From: Oenanthe sinensis
Taxonomy: Eukaryota; Streptophyta; Magnoliopsida; Apiales; Apiaceae
NCBI GenBank assembly: GCA_028671895.1
Contig: CM053809.1
Span: 3,827,501 to 3,891,500 of the forward strand
Length of the DNA: 64,000 bases
Direction of reading: 5' to 3'
How positions within the stretch are numbered: position 1 is the stretch's first letter; every line of letters starts with the position of its first letter. Made by a program: the position numbers and the translations under genes. Positions 1 through 13,676 of this stretch are shown piece after piece. The notes beneath the pieces are model-generated. The model saw nothing but the letters and a program-made list of their open reading frames with translations. It did not search any database and was not told the origin of the DNA.

Positions 1-843
1 ACAGAAAAACGGTACCATGTTATTTTACGGATCGGAACATATTTTTTAGTTCTCAACGGTTTTATAAGGAAGGAGATATCTAGAAAATTTTAGAAAAGTT
101 GAAAACAGAAAACTGGGAAAAAAAATCCAAGTAAACAGGCCCTTATATTCCCTGTGAAATCAAGAAATTAGACTAATATAATTAGTACATCGAGTCATTT
201 AGTTCCAATTTGCGATTCTGAACTGATTAAATAAAACGTGAATTTTTCGCAAAAAATTAATAAATCGGGATTTTAATTATTATTTTCTTATTAAAATTAA
301 CAGGCCAAAATGCTTCGAGTCCCTATGATTTTAGTTATTAGTATCTTCCTTTTTAAAAGTACTTACTTTTCTGTTTGGATACAAATTATGTAAATGAAAG
401 GTTGAAAGAATAAATTTACTTTATTAATAAAAATGCGGGTATAATATAAATTTTAAAAGCTACTAAATTAATAAAAAAATAATTGAATAAATGTTTGACA
501 CTAAATTTAATTATTTTTTAATTTAAATTTTACACAATAAAATTGTATTATATATAGATTTTGTTGACTAATTAGGCTCTCTTATGAGTCAGACTCGAAC
601 CCAAGATCTGAAACGACAAAAAATAAACTCATTATCACTGTCTGATTTTGCTCGTATTATATATAGTTGATTTTATGAAACTGGGCTATGTGAATATATT
701 TGTTCTATATGGGTTTCTTGTAGCCCATAATCATACACTTTAACCTCTTGAACTCGTGTAATATTTAGTTTTTTAAAACTAAAGTCCAAAGTTTTTTTAA
801 CAGTATAATATAGAAGAAGACGAAACAGAACAAAGGGCAGAGG
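1..843. other. AT-rich flank upstream of nucleoredoxin-like pseudogene
   Basis: No convincing coding region, RNA gene or transposon boundary was found. The sequence is AT-rich with poly-A/T runs. It precedes the first ATG of the nucleoredoxin-like pseudogene, so it would contain that gene's former promoter and 5' leader, but I cannot point to a confident TATA box. Confidence 0.5.
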
Positions 844-2243
844 ATGATTACATTTAAAAAAGGAGAAACTGTTAAATTGAGTGAGTTTCTCTTCACGCCG
901 GAGAGAGATTATCTCATCAAATTCAATTCGGATTAAAAGGTTTGTATAGGGCGGCGTGGGGTGAACGACCGCACAGGGCCCCCAAATTTATACAGTCTTA
1001 TATATATTTATAGATATTTGTAACAAAAATATCGTGGTTTATTAATAAAGTTGAGAAATATTGATAATATTATAAGAAATATCAAATTTGTTAAACTTTG
1101 TTTTTTATTTACAATATTTTTCGGTAATTTATTTTATTTAAAAATATAATTTAATAATTTTAATGTAAATTGAAGAACATAAAGGGTCCAATTTTAAAAA
1201 AAAATCAGAGGCCCCGAAAATGTTTGTTAGCCTCGGTATGTATGTATGTATGTGTTTTTTTTCATTCTAATTTTTAATTATTCTCGAATACTATTATTTA
1301 ACTGAGTATATTGTTTTGTAGATCAAGACAGATCATCTGGTTAACAAGTCTATTGTTCTATATTTTGTGTCACTGAATCCTAAGAGTGACTATGTGAAGC
1401 TTCAAACAGCATACTTGGTCAATGTATACACTGACCTGCAGTGTAAAGGTGTTCCTTTTGAGGTTGTTTTTGTTCCAGCCTGGGATTCTATTACTTGCCC
1501 CGACCCATATACATCACACAAACGTTACAATGAAATATTTTCTTCTATGCCATGGCCTGCCATCCCTTTCTCTGATTCTGATTGTTATCAAAGTCTGGGA
1601 AATATTTTTCACTCCCCTGCCTTTGTTATCATTAGTCCTGCAGGAGAGGTTTTCCAACATAATGGCACCATTTTATTTTCTTGGTATGGAGCTGCGGGTT
1701 TTCCTTTTGGCGACGAGTGGTTAAGATACCTATATTCTAAAGATGTTGAAGCCCAAGAGCATCCCTCGTTGAAAGCACTCTCAGCCGCTCCTGATCGTGA
1801 TTATGTCATTAATAACAAAGGGAATAAGGTATTCAACATCTCTTGTAGCATCCTGTGTCAATATGACAACATTGTAATCTACAACTAACTTGTCATTTCA
1901 TACTTTAGTTTAATATATGTTTTTTATTTGCATATTCTAATGAATATAGAATATCATCCCTCTGTGTATCCATTATTTATGCCTGCTTTTTTTGTCAGAT
2001 ATCTATTGCTGATCTCGAAAATAAGGTGGTTGCCTTGTATGTTTATGAAGAGGGTCGCGGTGACAACTTCACAACAGCACTCAAGAATGCATATGATTTG
2101 GCGCCCGAAATGAGTTTGAGGTTGTGCTCATTTACATCTATGACTCATGGAATTCTATTTTCCGTACAAATGCAGAATCGTTCCACAACACATTTGCAAA
2201 GATGCCTTGGTTGGCCCTCCCATTTAAAGACGCAAATTCTAAG
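844..2243 (+). pseudogene. Nucleoredoxin-like gene, 5' part (exons 1, 2 and start of exon 3)
   Basis: Three exon-like blocks join in phase 0: 844-939, 1322-1828 (after a TTGTAG acceptor) and 1999-2243 (after a TTTGTCAG acceptor). Exon 1 reads through ERDYLIKFNSD, the usual start of a nucleoredoxin module. Exon 2 holds a thioredoxin-like module with SIVLYFVSLNP, FEVVFVPAWD and SSMPWPAIPFSD, then RDYVINNKGNK. Exon 3 opens a second module with VVALYVYEE and MPWLALPFKD. Plant nucleoredoxins are multi-module thioredoxin-fold oxidoreductases; neither module here has the catalytic CxxC (NPKS replaces it in module 1). The gene is broken: an in-frame TAA at 934-936 just before the first donor, a one-base frameshift near 2106-2112, and insertion of element E1 after 2243. 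It resumes at 32472. The family assignment is firm; the exact subfamily is not. Confidence 0.8.
940..1321 (+). other. Intron 1 of the nucleoredoxin-like pseudogene, with possible transposon remnant
   Basis: The block begins GTTTGT and ends TTGTAG, giving plausible splice borders between two phase-0 exons. Inside, 955-1236 has a GC-richer start (GGGCCCCCAAA) and a matching end (GAGGCCCCGAAAA) around an AT-rich core, a look seen in remnants of hAT-like non-autonomous elements in plants. I could not define terminal inverted repeats or a target duplication, so the transposon reading is weak. Confidence 0.4.
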
Positions 2244-3396
2244 TGTTGGGAAAATCAAATCATGATGCTGCGTTTTATGATATGCAAACGAACGAGTTTG
2301 AATAGAAAATTAACCTTAATCGCTACGGCGCAAGCGATTCAAATCCACGTCTTTTACTGTATTCCCGTATTCACCTTGAGCGAAGTGTGGCATTCGATCC
2401 TCCCAAGATTGCCTCCCTTCTAGATTTGAGATCTTGGAACCCTAGTTCTTGGTTGCATCTTTGAATGGTTTCTCACAAAAACCCTAGTTTCCCCCAAATA
2501 GCTAGAAGAGAATAAAATGAATATATAGGCTAAAGTAAGGATCCTGGATAATTAGGTCGGGCCTTCCACTGACATTCTAGATCAAGCCCAATGTCATTAA
2601 ATATTAATTCAATCCACTAAAGAATTAATATTTGCACTACCTCTCCTAATGCCGTAATTTAATTATTTAATTCGGCTTCAATATTATTTGCTTATTAAAT
2701 TCCCCATGTTTAAGATATCGAATCTCCATTAATTAAATTAATTTCTGATAATTAATTTAATCAATATCTTTTATCCTTGATCATCCACTCAACCTTATAA
2801 TTATGCAAGAACAAATCTGTCTGCAGGACTAAAGCATAATTAGCTTTATGAGCTTTCAAGAGGACATCATCACCCGAATATTTTCGGACAAGGTTTCCTT
2901 TTATAGTCAATATCCCACTCTGTATGCAATGTCATTGTCCAAAATATAATATTGTGATTAACAAAAAATCTCATCACATATGAATCAAAACATGTGCATT
3001 GCATACAAGTGTCAATCACTGTATCCAGATTAAGAACTAAGCAATAATAATATTATAGAATCTTAGTTCTTCTTTATTGTCAGAATAGAAGAACAATTCT
3101 AATATTTTAATCTCGTTCAATATACACAAAGTATACAAATATTATTCAATAATCAAGATAGATTATTTCCAAATAATACTTCAATCATTCCAGTGGTTTG
3201 TTTAACTCCACTTAAACTGTGAACATTTATTATATTATATATAGACACTGACAATATAATCTTCTGGTATCCCATTTAATACTAGATTATCCACAATATA
3301 TATCATACAAACAGTGTTAAAATATGCATTCAAGATTCTTATTAAAAAGGACAATGTCATATACTTCAAACGAATAGTTCAGTATACTCCCTGACA
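2244..3396 (-). repeat. E1 3' LTR (left copy)
   Basis: This 1153-bp copy matches the right LTR outside the solo-LTR insertion there. It begins TGTTGGG and ends CTGACA. In the element's own orientation it is the 3' LTR, because a purine tract, not a primer site, borders it internally. Confidence 0.9.
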
Positions 3397-3411
3397 ATCT
3401 CCCACTTATAC
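3397..3411 (-). promoter_or_regulatory. E1 polypurine tract
   Basis: On the minus strand the sequence beside the LTR reads AAGTGGGAGAT. This is the usual copia plus-strand priming tract immediately upstream of a 3' LTR, and it fixes the element's orientation. Confidence 0.75.
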
Positions 3412-3703
3412 TCAAGCTATTCTTTGAGTATATCAGTGTTTTATTACAAGCAATCCACTACCAATTAAATAACTACTATGTGACCATATATATGACTCCT
3501 ATCGCCTCCACGTGCAGCTCAAAAGCCTTAGCTGGTAAGCTCTTTGTGAAAGGATCTGCCCGGTTGTCCTTTGATGGTATATCAGTCACAATAATATCTC
3601 CTCGCTTAACGAACTATCGTATAAGATGATAGTTACGCTCGATGTGTTTTGCTGCCTTATGGTCTCGCGGTTCCTTTGCATTTGCCACAGTACCAGTATT
3701 ATC
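3412..3703 (-). pseudogene. E1 RNase H C-terminal part
   Basis: The minus strand reads CDNTGTVANAKEP, then HKAAKHIERNYH and NRADPFTKSLP, the conserved end of copia RNase H (active-site DN, the KHIE/H motif and the ADxxTK tail). A stop interrupts it after NYHLIR. The left LTR of X cuts it off from the rest of RNase H, which lies at 5188 onwards and again at 24849 onwards. Confidence 0.8.
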
Positions 3704-3708
3704 ACAAT

Positions 3709-5182
3709 TGTTGGGTCCCGGAAATCGTAGAGGGGGGGGGGGGGGGTGAATACGATTCCCAAATTAAAATTATGACTTATTAATTATTTTTGGGACAACA
3801 TAAAAATTACTTTGGTTCAAACCCGGGTACTGTTCATCATCTTCTTCAACCTCAAGAACACCATTAAAATAACCAAGATAATGAACGGTAAATCATCCAA
3901 AACACACAACACAACAAGGTCCAAGAATATAACTTTATATTCATTGAAGTGGGGTAAATGCTACAAACAAGTTCAAGAACATAAGCTCAAGAACACAACA
4001 AAGAAGTGATTTTTGTCTCCTCTAAAACTATTACATTTTATAGATCTAGGAGACAAAAATCAACCCTATCTTCTATACAAGATTTAACAAGTGTTTTCAA
4101 TAGAAGAATAGAGGAGTGGTATAATAAAGAAAATCATGACTACAAATATATTCAAGATCTAGTTTGGCCATGGGGGAGAGAATAATTTTTCTCTCTCTCC
4201 CTTTTTTTTTTCTCATCCGGATGCACACTCATCCACACTAAAAAATGGAGACTTGAGTTTCTTTTTTTATTATAGAAAAAAGTGTAGCTTTTTGCTTTTT
4301 CCACCTTTTACTCTTGTCCACTCAAATCTTATCTTCAAAGTCATGTGCCAAGCATGCCTTTAGAAATATTTAATGTAAAAGTAATATTTAATAAATATAT
4401 AAAATATAAATAAAAAATATCTTTATTTATAAAATATATAAATAAATAAATACTTTATTTAATTAAATTAAATATTTCCATTCCACTCTTCAATTTGTGT
4501 AGACTTCCTTATCCAAATACTTGGCCCCGTATACGTGACTCCACCACGTCCAAGTATTTGGCCTTCTAATCTGTGAAGCTTTAGTAAGATCCAATCAGAT
4601 TGTGCCGTCTGTCCCTTATCCATTAGACTGGCATTTCTCCAACACTGATTTACCACCTTTGTTGATCCTCCACATGACTCAAGAATACCAACTTCTTTAC
4701 TTGAATGATTAAAACCATATTAACCAACGAGAGCTTGCCTCCAATGTCCTGACACTTTATGCAACGGTCTGGTTCATAAATGACTAGTCTTGATAGGGGC
4801 TCTTGATTCAGAACATGATTCCACATTCTTCTTTGCAAACCTTACTTGTAGCTTCGATTGTAATGCACTAAAATCTTCATAGACTAAGACAATCTTCTTT
4901 AGCTTCCACATCCTTGAATAGATGTCAATATCTTTTATTCTCCACTGAGGCCTGAACATGTTAATGAACTTCTTCCAGTGAGCTTCAAGTCTGTAGATGA
5001 TCATTTGATACTTTGTCTTAACTGAACTCTGTGATCCAAGATTTCTGTGCACCTGCATATTATTACATGTCATGTTCTATTGTTGAGTTATCATCAACCA
5101 TTACACAGAGATTACATTTAGCATTTCTAGTACACATGAAAGTGCAGTGAGTTACTTTCCTTCACTCATATCTCCCATTTCA
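3709..5182 (-). repeat. X LTR, left copy
   Basis: This 1474-bp LTR begins TGTTGGGTCC, carries a run of about 16 G at 3732-3747 followed by TGAATACGATT, and ends in CA. It is bounded on both sides by ACAAT and by E1 RNase H sequence, so taken alone it looks like a solo LTR. The partner is at 23374-24843. Confidence 0.85.
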
Positions 5183-6258
5183 ACAATACACTATCAAGCT
5201 CCTAGGCAAATTAGGTACCACATCTATGTCCAAAAGAAAGTTTCTGAACCATATCGCCTCTTTGGCTGCCTCCGAGCATGCCACATATTCGGCTTCCATG
5301 GTAGAGTTAGCAACGCATTTTTGCTTTACACTCCTCCATATTATAGCTCCACCTCCTAAGGTAAACACATATCCCGAGGTTGATTTCCTCTTATCTCTAT
5401 CTGCTTGGAAATCTGAATCGGTATATCACAAAGGTAACAAATCTGAGGCCTTATAAATTAACATATACTCCTTAGTCCTTCTCAGGTACTTGAGTATAGC
5501 CTTTATTGCACTCCAATGTTCATGTCCTGGGTTTTACTGATATCTGCTAACCATGCCCATGGCAAAAAAAATATCAGGTCTCGTACATAACATTGCATAC
5601 ATTAAGCTTCCACATGCCAAAGTATAGGGAACCGCTTTCATGTTCTCTATCACCTCTGGTGTCTTAGGACACTGTTTCTTTGATAGAGCAACTCCATGTT
5701 TATAAGGTAGGTTACCCTTCTTGGAGTCCTGCATGTTAAAACGAGCTAATACCTCATCAATGTAGGGCTCTTGGGATAAAGCCAACATCCTTTTCATGCG
5801 ATCCCTTACAACTTTGATCCCAAGGATGTATGTCGCTTCACCTAAGTCCTTCATTTTGAACTGTTTGAAAAACCATGCCTTTATCGCTGATAACATCTCT
5901 ACATTGTTTCCAATGAGTAAAATATCATCTACGTATAGAACTAGAAAAGTCACTGAACTGCCCTCACTTTTCTTGTACACACATGACTCCCTTGGACATT
6001 GATCAAATCTGTATGACTGGATTACCTGATCAAAGCGAATATTCCAATACCTAGAAGCTTGTTTAAGTCTATAAATGGACTTCTTAAGCTTACATACCAG
6101 ATGCTCTTGGCCTTCCTTAATGAATCCTTCTGGTTGTTGCATATAGATGATCTCATCATCAAGACTCCCGTTTAGGAAAGATGTCTTGACATCCATCTGC
6201 CAAATCTCATAATCAAAATGAGCTTCTATAGATAAAAGAATCTGGATCGACTTTAGTA
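5183..6258 (-). pseudogene. E1 RNase H and RT, extra (left) copy
   Basis: On the minus strand RT motifs run from 6258 down: QMDVKTSFLNGSL, YRLKQASRYW and the catalytic LYVDDILLIGN, with the tail TRPDIFFAMGMVSRYQ ending at a stop near 5534. RNase H follows with TMEAEYVACSEAAKEAIWF and ends at VYC where X inserted. It is a second copy of 24844-25920, a few percent different. RT here is open for about 240 codons, while the right copy has several stops. The open frame beyond 6258 is unrelated sequence, so the true match to E1 stops there. Confidence 0.8.
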
Positions 6259-9200
6259 CGACAAGTAACTTCTTCCCAATTGACAAAAAGTAACTTCTCC
6301 ACTTCAGACGAAAAATTAGTTAAGTCTACAACACCATTAGGGATTAGGCTCCAACCAATTACTAAGAAACTCCCCCTTAGTAATTTCTCCCTTGCATCAC
6401 TAAGGTTTCAATTTTATCTAATTCTCCCCCTTAGTTCATGCAAGCTCCAATCCACCCTTGTGTCTTTAGATATCCTCTAAGTAACCTCCACAAGATAGGA
6501 TTGACAGATCTCGTTTCTTGTATCACCAAATTCTCCCCCTTAGTTGAGAATATCCTTTAAAATAATAAAAGTATCATCTATATCCAATCAAATAAGAAAC
6601 TCTCCTCCAACTGAACATAAAATCCTCCTTAGGCCTAAAAATTAATGTCTCCCCCTTTGAGATTGAGAACAACATGAATTAATAGACCCAAAGGTAATAG
6701 TTTGGACATTCCCACTAAGCTTCAGCTAGACCCTTCTTCAGCTTGTCTTCCAGAAAAGAATCTCTTCAACATTTCAGAGCTGGAAAATTCAGTAACAGGA
6801 TTCAAGCATAGTAGCAAGGTTAGTGTTTGGTCTATGGTTTCCTCACTTCTACTACGTTCTGTTGGTGTTTACACTTTCAAGCGTAAGTGTTCCACTCATT
6901 TCTCTCCCTATTTCTCTCACTCAAGTGTATCACTCCCTCATTTCACTCAAATGTTTCTCTCCTTTACTTGCACTCATTCCATTTATAGCAATTTGTACCT
7001 GCAAGTAAATCCATTCTAGTCTCACCAAGATATTATGGATCATTGACTGTAGCATGTTGTCGTTCACTAAAGAACTAGGTTCTGAGATGGAATCTCAGAC
7101 AGGGTTTCAGTTAGGCCGTCACCCAACTCACCATGAGAAAATCCATGCACACATGGCTCGTCGTCGGGGAATAACCCTTCTGAAATTGGAATCTCCTCCA
7201 TTCCATGAGTGACTGAAATCCCAACACCCTGATCCTCAAAAGACTCATCAAATTGGTAAACCAACTGAATCATAGTCTACGAGTTGTTGCTCAGCTACTT
7301 TCAGCATCAACAATCTCCCCATATGCAAATCCATGCACTGGATCGTTGAATGTGGTATGCATACTAGCAGCTATCTAAGCATCAACCGACTCCCTATATG
7401 CAAATCCATGCACTGGATTGTTGACGGTGATATGCCTTTAAGCTTTGAGCGATCCATGTATTCCAGAATTTGCATTCTTGGGAGAGTAGACGTGTACAAA
7501 CATCTCTCTCAATCACCTGTGAAGATGAATTAACTCACTATTTTCAGTCATGGAAAACTGTTAGTGATTGCCTCTCAACATCAATAGATTGCTCTGCGGA
7601 TGTGAAATCCCGTTAGGGAACTAGGACTGTTCCTCCTAGGAAGGTTGACAAGGATTCTAATATATGGAAAGAAATTCATGTTTCCCTCAAATGCCTGTGA
7701 AGGTGGCTCAACAACTTCATTCACCATAAATGGTAAACAAAGAAGTTTAGGGGTTTTACCTATACCTCACAATGTGCACTTCTTGCAATGTGTCCTCACA
7801 ATTGTTAGTCCCAAGAGAGGCTAGAGAACTGTTAGGTCCTATAACATCCCTTAGAAGCAAAAACTTTAGGATTACCATCAGTGTGAATGCTTTTGGTGTT
7901 CTTGACTCATTACAAGGTGCTCTGGCTGACGAGCAAATTTTCGATGAAATCACCCTATTGAGAAAGTTCATTCAGAAATGGTTGAATTGCCTTTTCAGCT
8001 CTGCATCCTTTTGAGAGAATACAGATGAGCTACAGATACCTCAATTTGTATACTTCTTTCCTTCTCGAGAGGTAGAGCTGTGGGTGCACTTCCGACACAT
8101 CTTTTGCTGCAATTAATGCAGTTTCTCCCTTAACAGCCGCTAATCTACATATGTTCCTTATATCACCAAGGGTTGAAAGTTTGAATTAGAATGATAGTGT
8201 TTGGTACTAAGGCCTTGGTTAGAAATTGATGGATTATTCAACTTCTTGACCTTCCCCTATATAGCCACTAAGGCCAAGCCATTACGGCTAAATAGATAGA
8301 GTTGATCAGAGCTATATAAAATTTGGTAGAGTATGATTAAACTTATTCTCTATTCCTTCTTAGAAATATAGCATCGGAGCAATGTGTCCTCAAGAAACAA
8401 TGCACCAGAGCTAAAATGTGGGAATTAATAAAGAATAGGTAAAAGAATATTAAGCCAAATTTCATAAACTCACAATTTTTGAAAAAAAAATTAACAGATT
8501 AACAAAAGTGTTCTTCTGAATTTCTCTTAGACAAATATCCAATTGAAATTCAACTCTTTTAACAAAAACATTTTGATTAATAACTCAAATCTATTTCATC
8601 TTGCTGACTGTATGTTTTCAGAATTTTTTTTACAATTCATTCTTATCTGATATTATCTCCGACTTAAAACATAAATCATTTTTAAAAAAAATCGAATGAA
8701 TGCTTTAGTCATACAGTCCAAGGCACTAATCCCAAAGCAAACAACCATTGTTTTAATACTACAGGTCAATGTGAAACAGACATTAACAAGAGTTTTGAAG
8801 AACGTTTTAACAATGGTTGATACCTCAAGATCAAAACAATTTACTCAAATAAAATAGCATGAAACTATGCAACCTAAGTTACAAGTTATCAAGTAACTTT
8901 ATTTAAATAAATTATGGAGAGAAAACAGTTTTCATTACAAAACATTTAGAGAGAGAGAGGATATATGATTTTGAAATAGAAAGATAATCCTCAAGAAATG
9001 TTCTCTTTCAAAGGAAGTTTTTTTTTTAAAAAAAAAACTTTTAGTGGCTTTTCATTCTCTGGCAAATGAATGCATGTTTAGATAAAATATTTTTCACCAG
9101 AAATAGACAAGAAATTTCTTTATGCATTCAAGTTCTAAAGAATGAAAAACATATGTTAATACTAATGAATTATCAAATATATGAATGACAAGACATTCAA

Positions 9201-12200
9201 AAGTACTAACATCATGCAATCATTTTGTAATAAAATGCATCTTACTACAAAACAATCAAGCACATAAGATACTTACATTATGCTAGACAATTACCATTTG
9301 TCGCTTGAAACAAACACATATTGCAATATAGATCATGGTAATTCTGAAGCATAAAACATAAGCATCCGCTAAACACTGAACATACATTGACCGAATGACA
9401 ACATTTAACTTCTTACACTACATCTCAACAATTATCACATAAGCATATTGAAAATACTCATGACAATCAGAATGTATGTAAGCTCGAGGTACTAGTTGCA
9501 TCAGAGATCAAATACCTTTAAATATTAATGCTAAAATTTATGATCTTTGACAACCCCTCGCGATGTAGTAAATTACTTTCGATATCAGTGTTTTTAAAAT
9601 AATCTTTTTGTCACTTAGTATAGAAATTCTAAGTGACATCACTAATATCAAAAGAATGACAACTAATATTAATGGATTTTGCAAAAGACATGAATTACAT
9701 CACTTAAACTACATATTAAGTGGTTCCATTAATATTAGCATTAAACAATTAGAAATAAATAAAATTACAATTAATTAATATATACAAATACTTATGCTGA
9801 AACATTTGATACATATAGCATGAATAACTTATGACAGCACAAAGTACGAGGTCCTGGATATAAATTGACTATACAAAGAGATGCTACATTGTTAGGTCCC
9901 TAGGTCCCAGGTGATCATAGGTAATCTCATAGCGATAATATCGGGTCTCGGGTGGTCACAAGCCAAACATTAATCAGTTCCTAGAGATCGTAGACATCTA
10001 AATAGCATGAACACTCTCTATAAACATTACATTTAAATAAATCAATATTAGACTAGAGTGACATACCTTAGTCAATAGAGCTTTTACTGGTGCACGATCG
10101 TTGAATGAATAATTACTCCTCTTTGCCCGAGAGATCGAATGTTTACTCCTTTCGAGATCGAACGTTTACTCCATTTGGACAGGAATAACTTTTCAGCTAC
10201 CAGTTAACATTGTTCCTCAAAACAATACCACGCTCATCCAGACGGAAACTGCATTACCTTCAACACCCAAATATTTCCTTGTAGATATTGGTCTTGGCAG
10301 CAGCTTCACTAAACTCAGCACTCTAGAAACCAGTAGTCCTGACACTAGCAGAGTAGAACCTTTAAAAACTCTGAACTACCCTTCAGCTTCTGTATCAATA
10401 CCAAGTCTTCATGTGGATTGATTCATTGTGCTAAGTGTATCTGCCTCTGGTTCAATTGAGTTAGTTCCTTGATTCGAACCCTACTCAATCTTGATTAGTT
10501 AGTGCATCTTCAATCTTCATTGAATTCACTCAGAAAAACCAATGAAATACTCTTATACATGCACGGCACTACCAATCACTACTCTACTACCCAGATTCAC
10601 CAAGAACTGACTCTAGGAAATGTTGTTACACAAAACCCTTTGTCAAGACAGATGTGTCGTTAATGTTTCTTTAGATATTCAGTGGGTAGAGTAGTTTTCT
10701 TAAATTATGATTGAGATCAACTTGCATTATCTTTAAATTGACAATTTCATTTCTAATATGCAATCACTCAATCTGGATCACTCAGTGTTCCTAAGAATCT
10801 CAACTCTTACTCAATGAGCACTGCTAGCCTTTGAACATCAAACATGACTAGTTGATCCAACTTACTGATGCTCCCCTGTAATGCTGCTTGCAGCTTTTCT
10901 TCATCTGGTGTCATCTGATCTTGAGCCCTAAACAGGATGTCAACCTTTAGAAATTCAAAGCTAAAATCAAACGAATGCTAGGGAGCTTGATGATGATGTT
11001 CACTGCATCTAGATCATCTTAAATCAATCACAGACTTTGTGTAAGCTCTTAACTCCAAATAAGATAGCCTTCCATCGCACCATGTGACTTCAGGCGTGAT
11101 TAATCTTACTTGATGTCTTCTTTTTATATTTGTTGATTAGACTTGCTGTGCCAACTGATTCAGCCGTAGTGAATAGGAAACCTTAACTTTATCCATTATC
11201 CTTGTAATTCCACTTAAGGTCTGGATTTCCCTATCAACTCCTCCATTTGGTCCTGAAGTCCGGAAACTGAACTTTACTCTAGAATACTCCTTTCAATGCA
11301 GACATAACATAGAACTTCGTTCGTCAACAAATTCCATTACCTGCCCTCAAAGTGTTCTTACAACAATCTGCCTAATCTTTTGAATGTGATTAATCACTGA
11401 GATGCTTCATCTATCGAATGCACGAAAAAACACCAAAACTAAACAGGGTAGCCTTTGACTTGACTTCCCTTCAACTGACATACTTCACTAATGTCCTTCT
11501 TAAAAGAATTTCATTAGAAGTAGTCCTTTCTCACTAACTTCATCTTTACCGTCGAATCTGTTATCTTGATAAACCAAGTATTAGATGATAAACCAAGTGT
11601 GAGAGCATCACTTGTTGTTGCAGCTAACTCCGTTCTGATAAACTTCAACGAATAGTTGACTTCATCAAGCATTACATTTCGTGTCAGCAATAACCTCACT
11701 TCCAGTAGAGTGAGCTTCTATTTCTCTTGACCCCGATCAATATTGTTCATCCTCGAACTGATATTAGAAAACCCTTCGCAAAGAATTCCCTAGGTCTTCC
11801 TTAATATTGTGCTTCAGATCATTCAAGAAAAATAAGTAACCTTGCTTAACCATTTGAATAACAAAGCAAAAGTAGTTACATGCCTCGAATCATGAAAATG
11901 TCAGAGAGATATAGCCTGTACATGTTGAAAGATACTCTGCATTCACAAATGATTAAGACACGTGGTCCTCAATTTGATTGAGTCCAAGGGTTAGAGATAT
12001 TTCTAAACATAGTTAACAACAAAGCATTCAAGTTCAACATGCTCATTCTTATATGACTGATCACTCCTCATCTATATCAGCCTCAACAAGTAGTCTTGGC
12101 TATGAGCTCAGTGATCCCAACCTAACTTAAGGTGGACTAACAGTCTATAAGAATCATGTCGTACATATATGTAGTCATAGAAGAATCAATCACTCAGATT

Positions 12201-13676
12201 CCTAATTCTTCTAAATCACCTTTGTTGTTCACTTTAACATTATATTATCTCTTATTACCTGAGTCAATTTAAATTTAAAAATTTAATTCATGGTTTATTA
12301 TACTGACCCCTAGGCAATTTCCAAAATAGAAACAAACTCATCTTAACAAGCACATGATCAGATATATCATTTAATACAACCATGCGAGTATAAACAGATT
12401 ATTGACAATGTAAACATCAAGGCACTTAACATGCAGCAAATACTCTTTATGGTAAATGTACCCTACAAATACCTAAGACTCTATATGCTAACATGATCAA
12501 TTTTCGTAAAGCAAGCATTAAATCACACAAGATCTAATCATGAAGTCAAATACTGATAAACAAGCAACACTAACAAACTAGCATAAGTTATCTAATTTAT
12601 ATAGAAATCAAGGTGAGACATGCATTACATCAAACTTATAATATAAAGCAGTTCAACACTTAATACTCTATAATTAAATCAAACAAGTATAAACTAGTTA
12701 GAAAGTATACCTGTGCGATGCTTAGCATTCCATCTCGAGTGATAATCAATTGATCCAAATCAATTTCCATTCTACTAACACTCATGAAAGTATCCTTGCA
12801 TTTGACCTCAATAACAAATGATGTTCTTGCTTCAACCCAAACTAATACCTGATTGTTCTGCTTAAAGACCTCGACATAGAATGTCTCATGTTCTGCTTGA
12901 AAAGATCACTCTTCTTTGTATGTGTAGCAATAACCCTTTGATTATCATATGTCAGTGATAATCAAACCTTGTGTATTTCTGCCACTGATGTCCTTTAACC
13001 AAATCTTCAATTGTTGTTTTGGTTCTTTGACCGATAAACTAAATTCCTTTTCAAAATCCCAAATTCTTCAGACATTGATTCGAAAACCACTGATCGAAGA
13101 CTCTTCCCTAAATGAACTAATCCCCTTTCAATAACCAAATGATCCACTGAATAGACCGATGTAGAAATACATCTCCAATGGTAAGATCGGGTCTTAACTC
13201 CATTAGAATGTTCTTCAGTCAGTTCGTTTGTCCTCAACGAACTAAGAATCAACTCTTGTTGTTTCGTTTAATAAAACATTTTGTTCAAACAGAAGTATTT
13301 AATTTTTTAGGAATTTAAATAATCAAAATAAATTGAAAATACAATTTTTGATAAATAATAATAAATTTCTCAATTTTAAATTATAAATAAAATAAAATAA
13401 TTCGAAAAGAAAGTTTTGATATTGAGATAACAAAATTTTCAAGGTATATTAAATAATCCTGAAAAAGAAATTATTTCAAATCAAAATTAATTTCCAAATT
13501 TTTTTATAGAATTTATAATCCAAAACAGTTTCAATTATAATTAAAATAAAACAGATTGAAAATATAAGTTTGATATAAAAATAAAAAATTTTCAAGTCAT
13601 CTAAGATATTCTTGAAAATAAATTATTTCAACCAAAATGATTTTCCAAAAAGTTTTATGAGATTTATAATTAAAAC
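6259..13676. other. X internal region, non-coding part
   Basis: About 7.4 kb with no convincing protein domain on either strand. The short ORFs here have no recognisable motif. The left end is rich in C-rich/purine-tract repeats (see 6368-6661). Beyond that the region is AT-rich, especially 13260-13676. Its position between the rearranged left side of X and element Y makes it most likely X interior. Function is unknown. Confidence 0.55.
6368..6661 (-). repeat. Cluster of polypurine tracts at the 3' end of X
   Basis: Four C-rich stretches occur (at about 6370, 6424, 6531 and 6648). Three read CTCCCCCTTAG and one CTCCCCCTTTGAG, which are CTAAGGGGGAG-type purine tracts on the minus strand. Multiple purine tracts upstream of the 3' LTR are a described feature of Sirevirus-type copia elements. 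This supports minus orientation and Sirevirus-like ancestry for X. Confidence 0.6.

Noticed and set aside
6702..7019. 105-residue ORF with hydrophobic stretches in X
   Set aside because: No recognised motif, overlapping ORFs in other frames, and location in an otherwise non-coding element.
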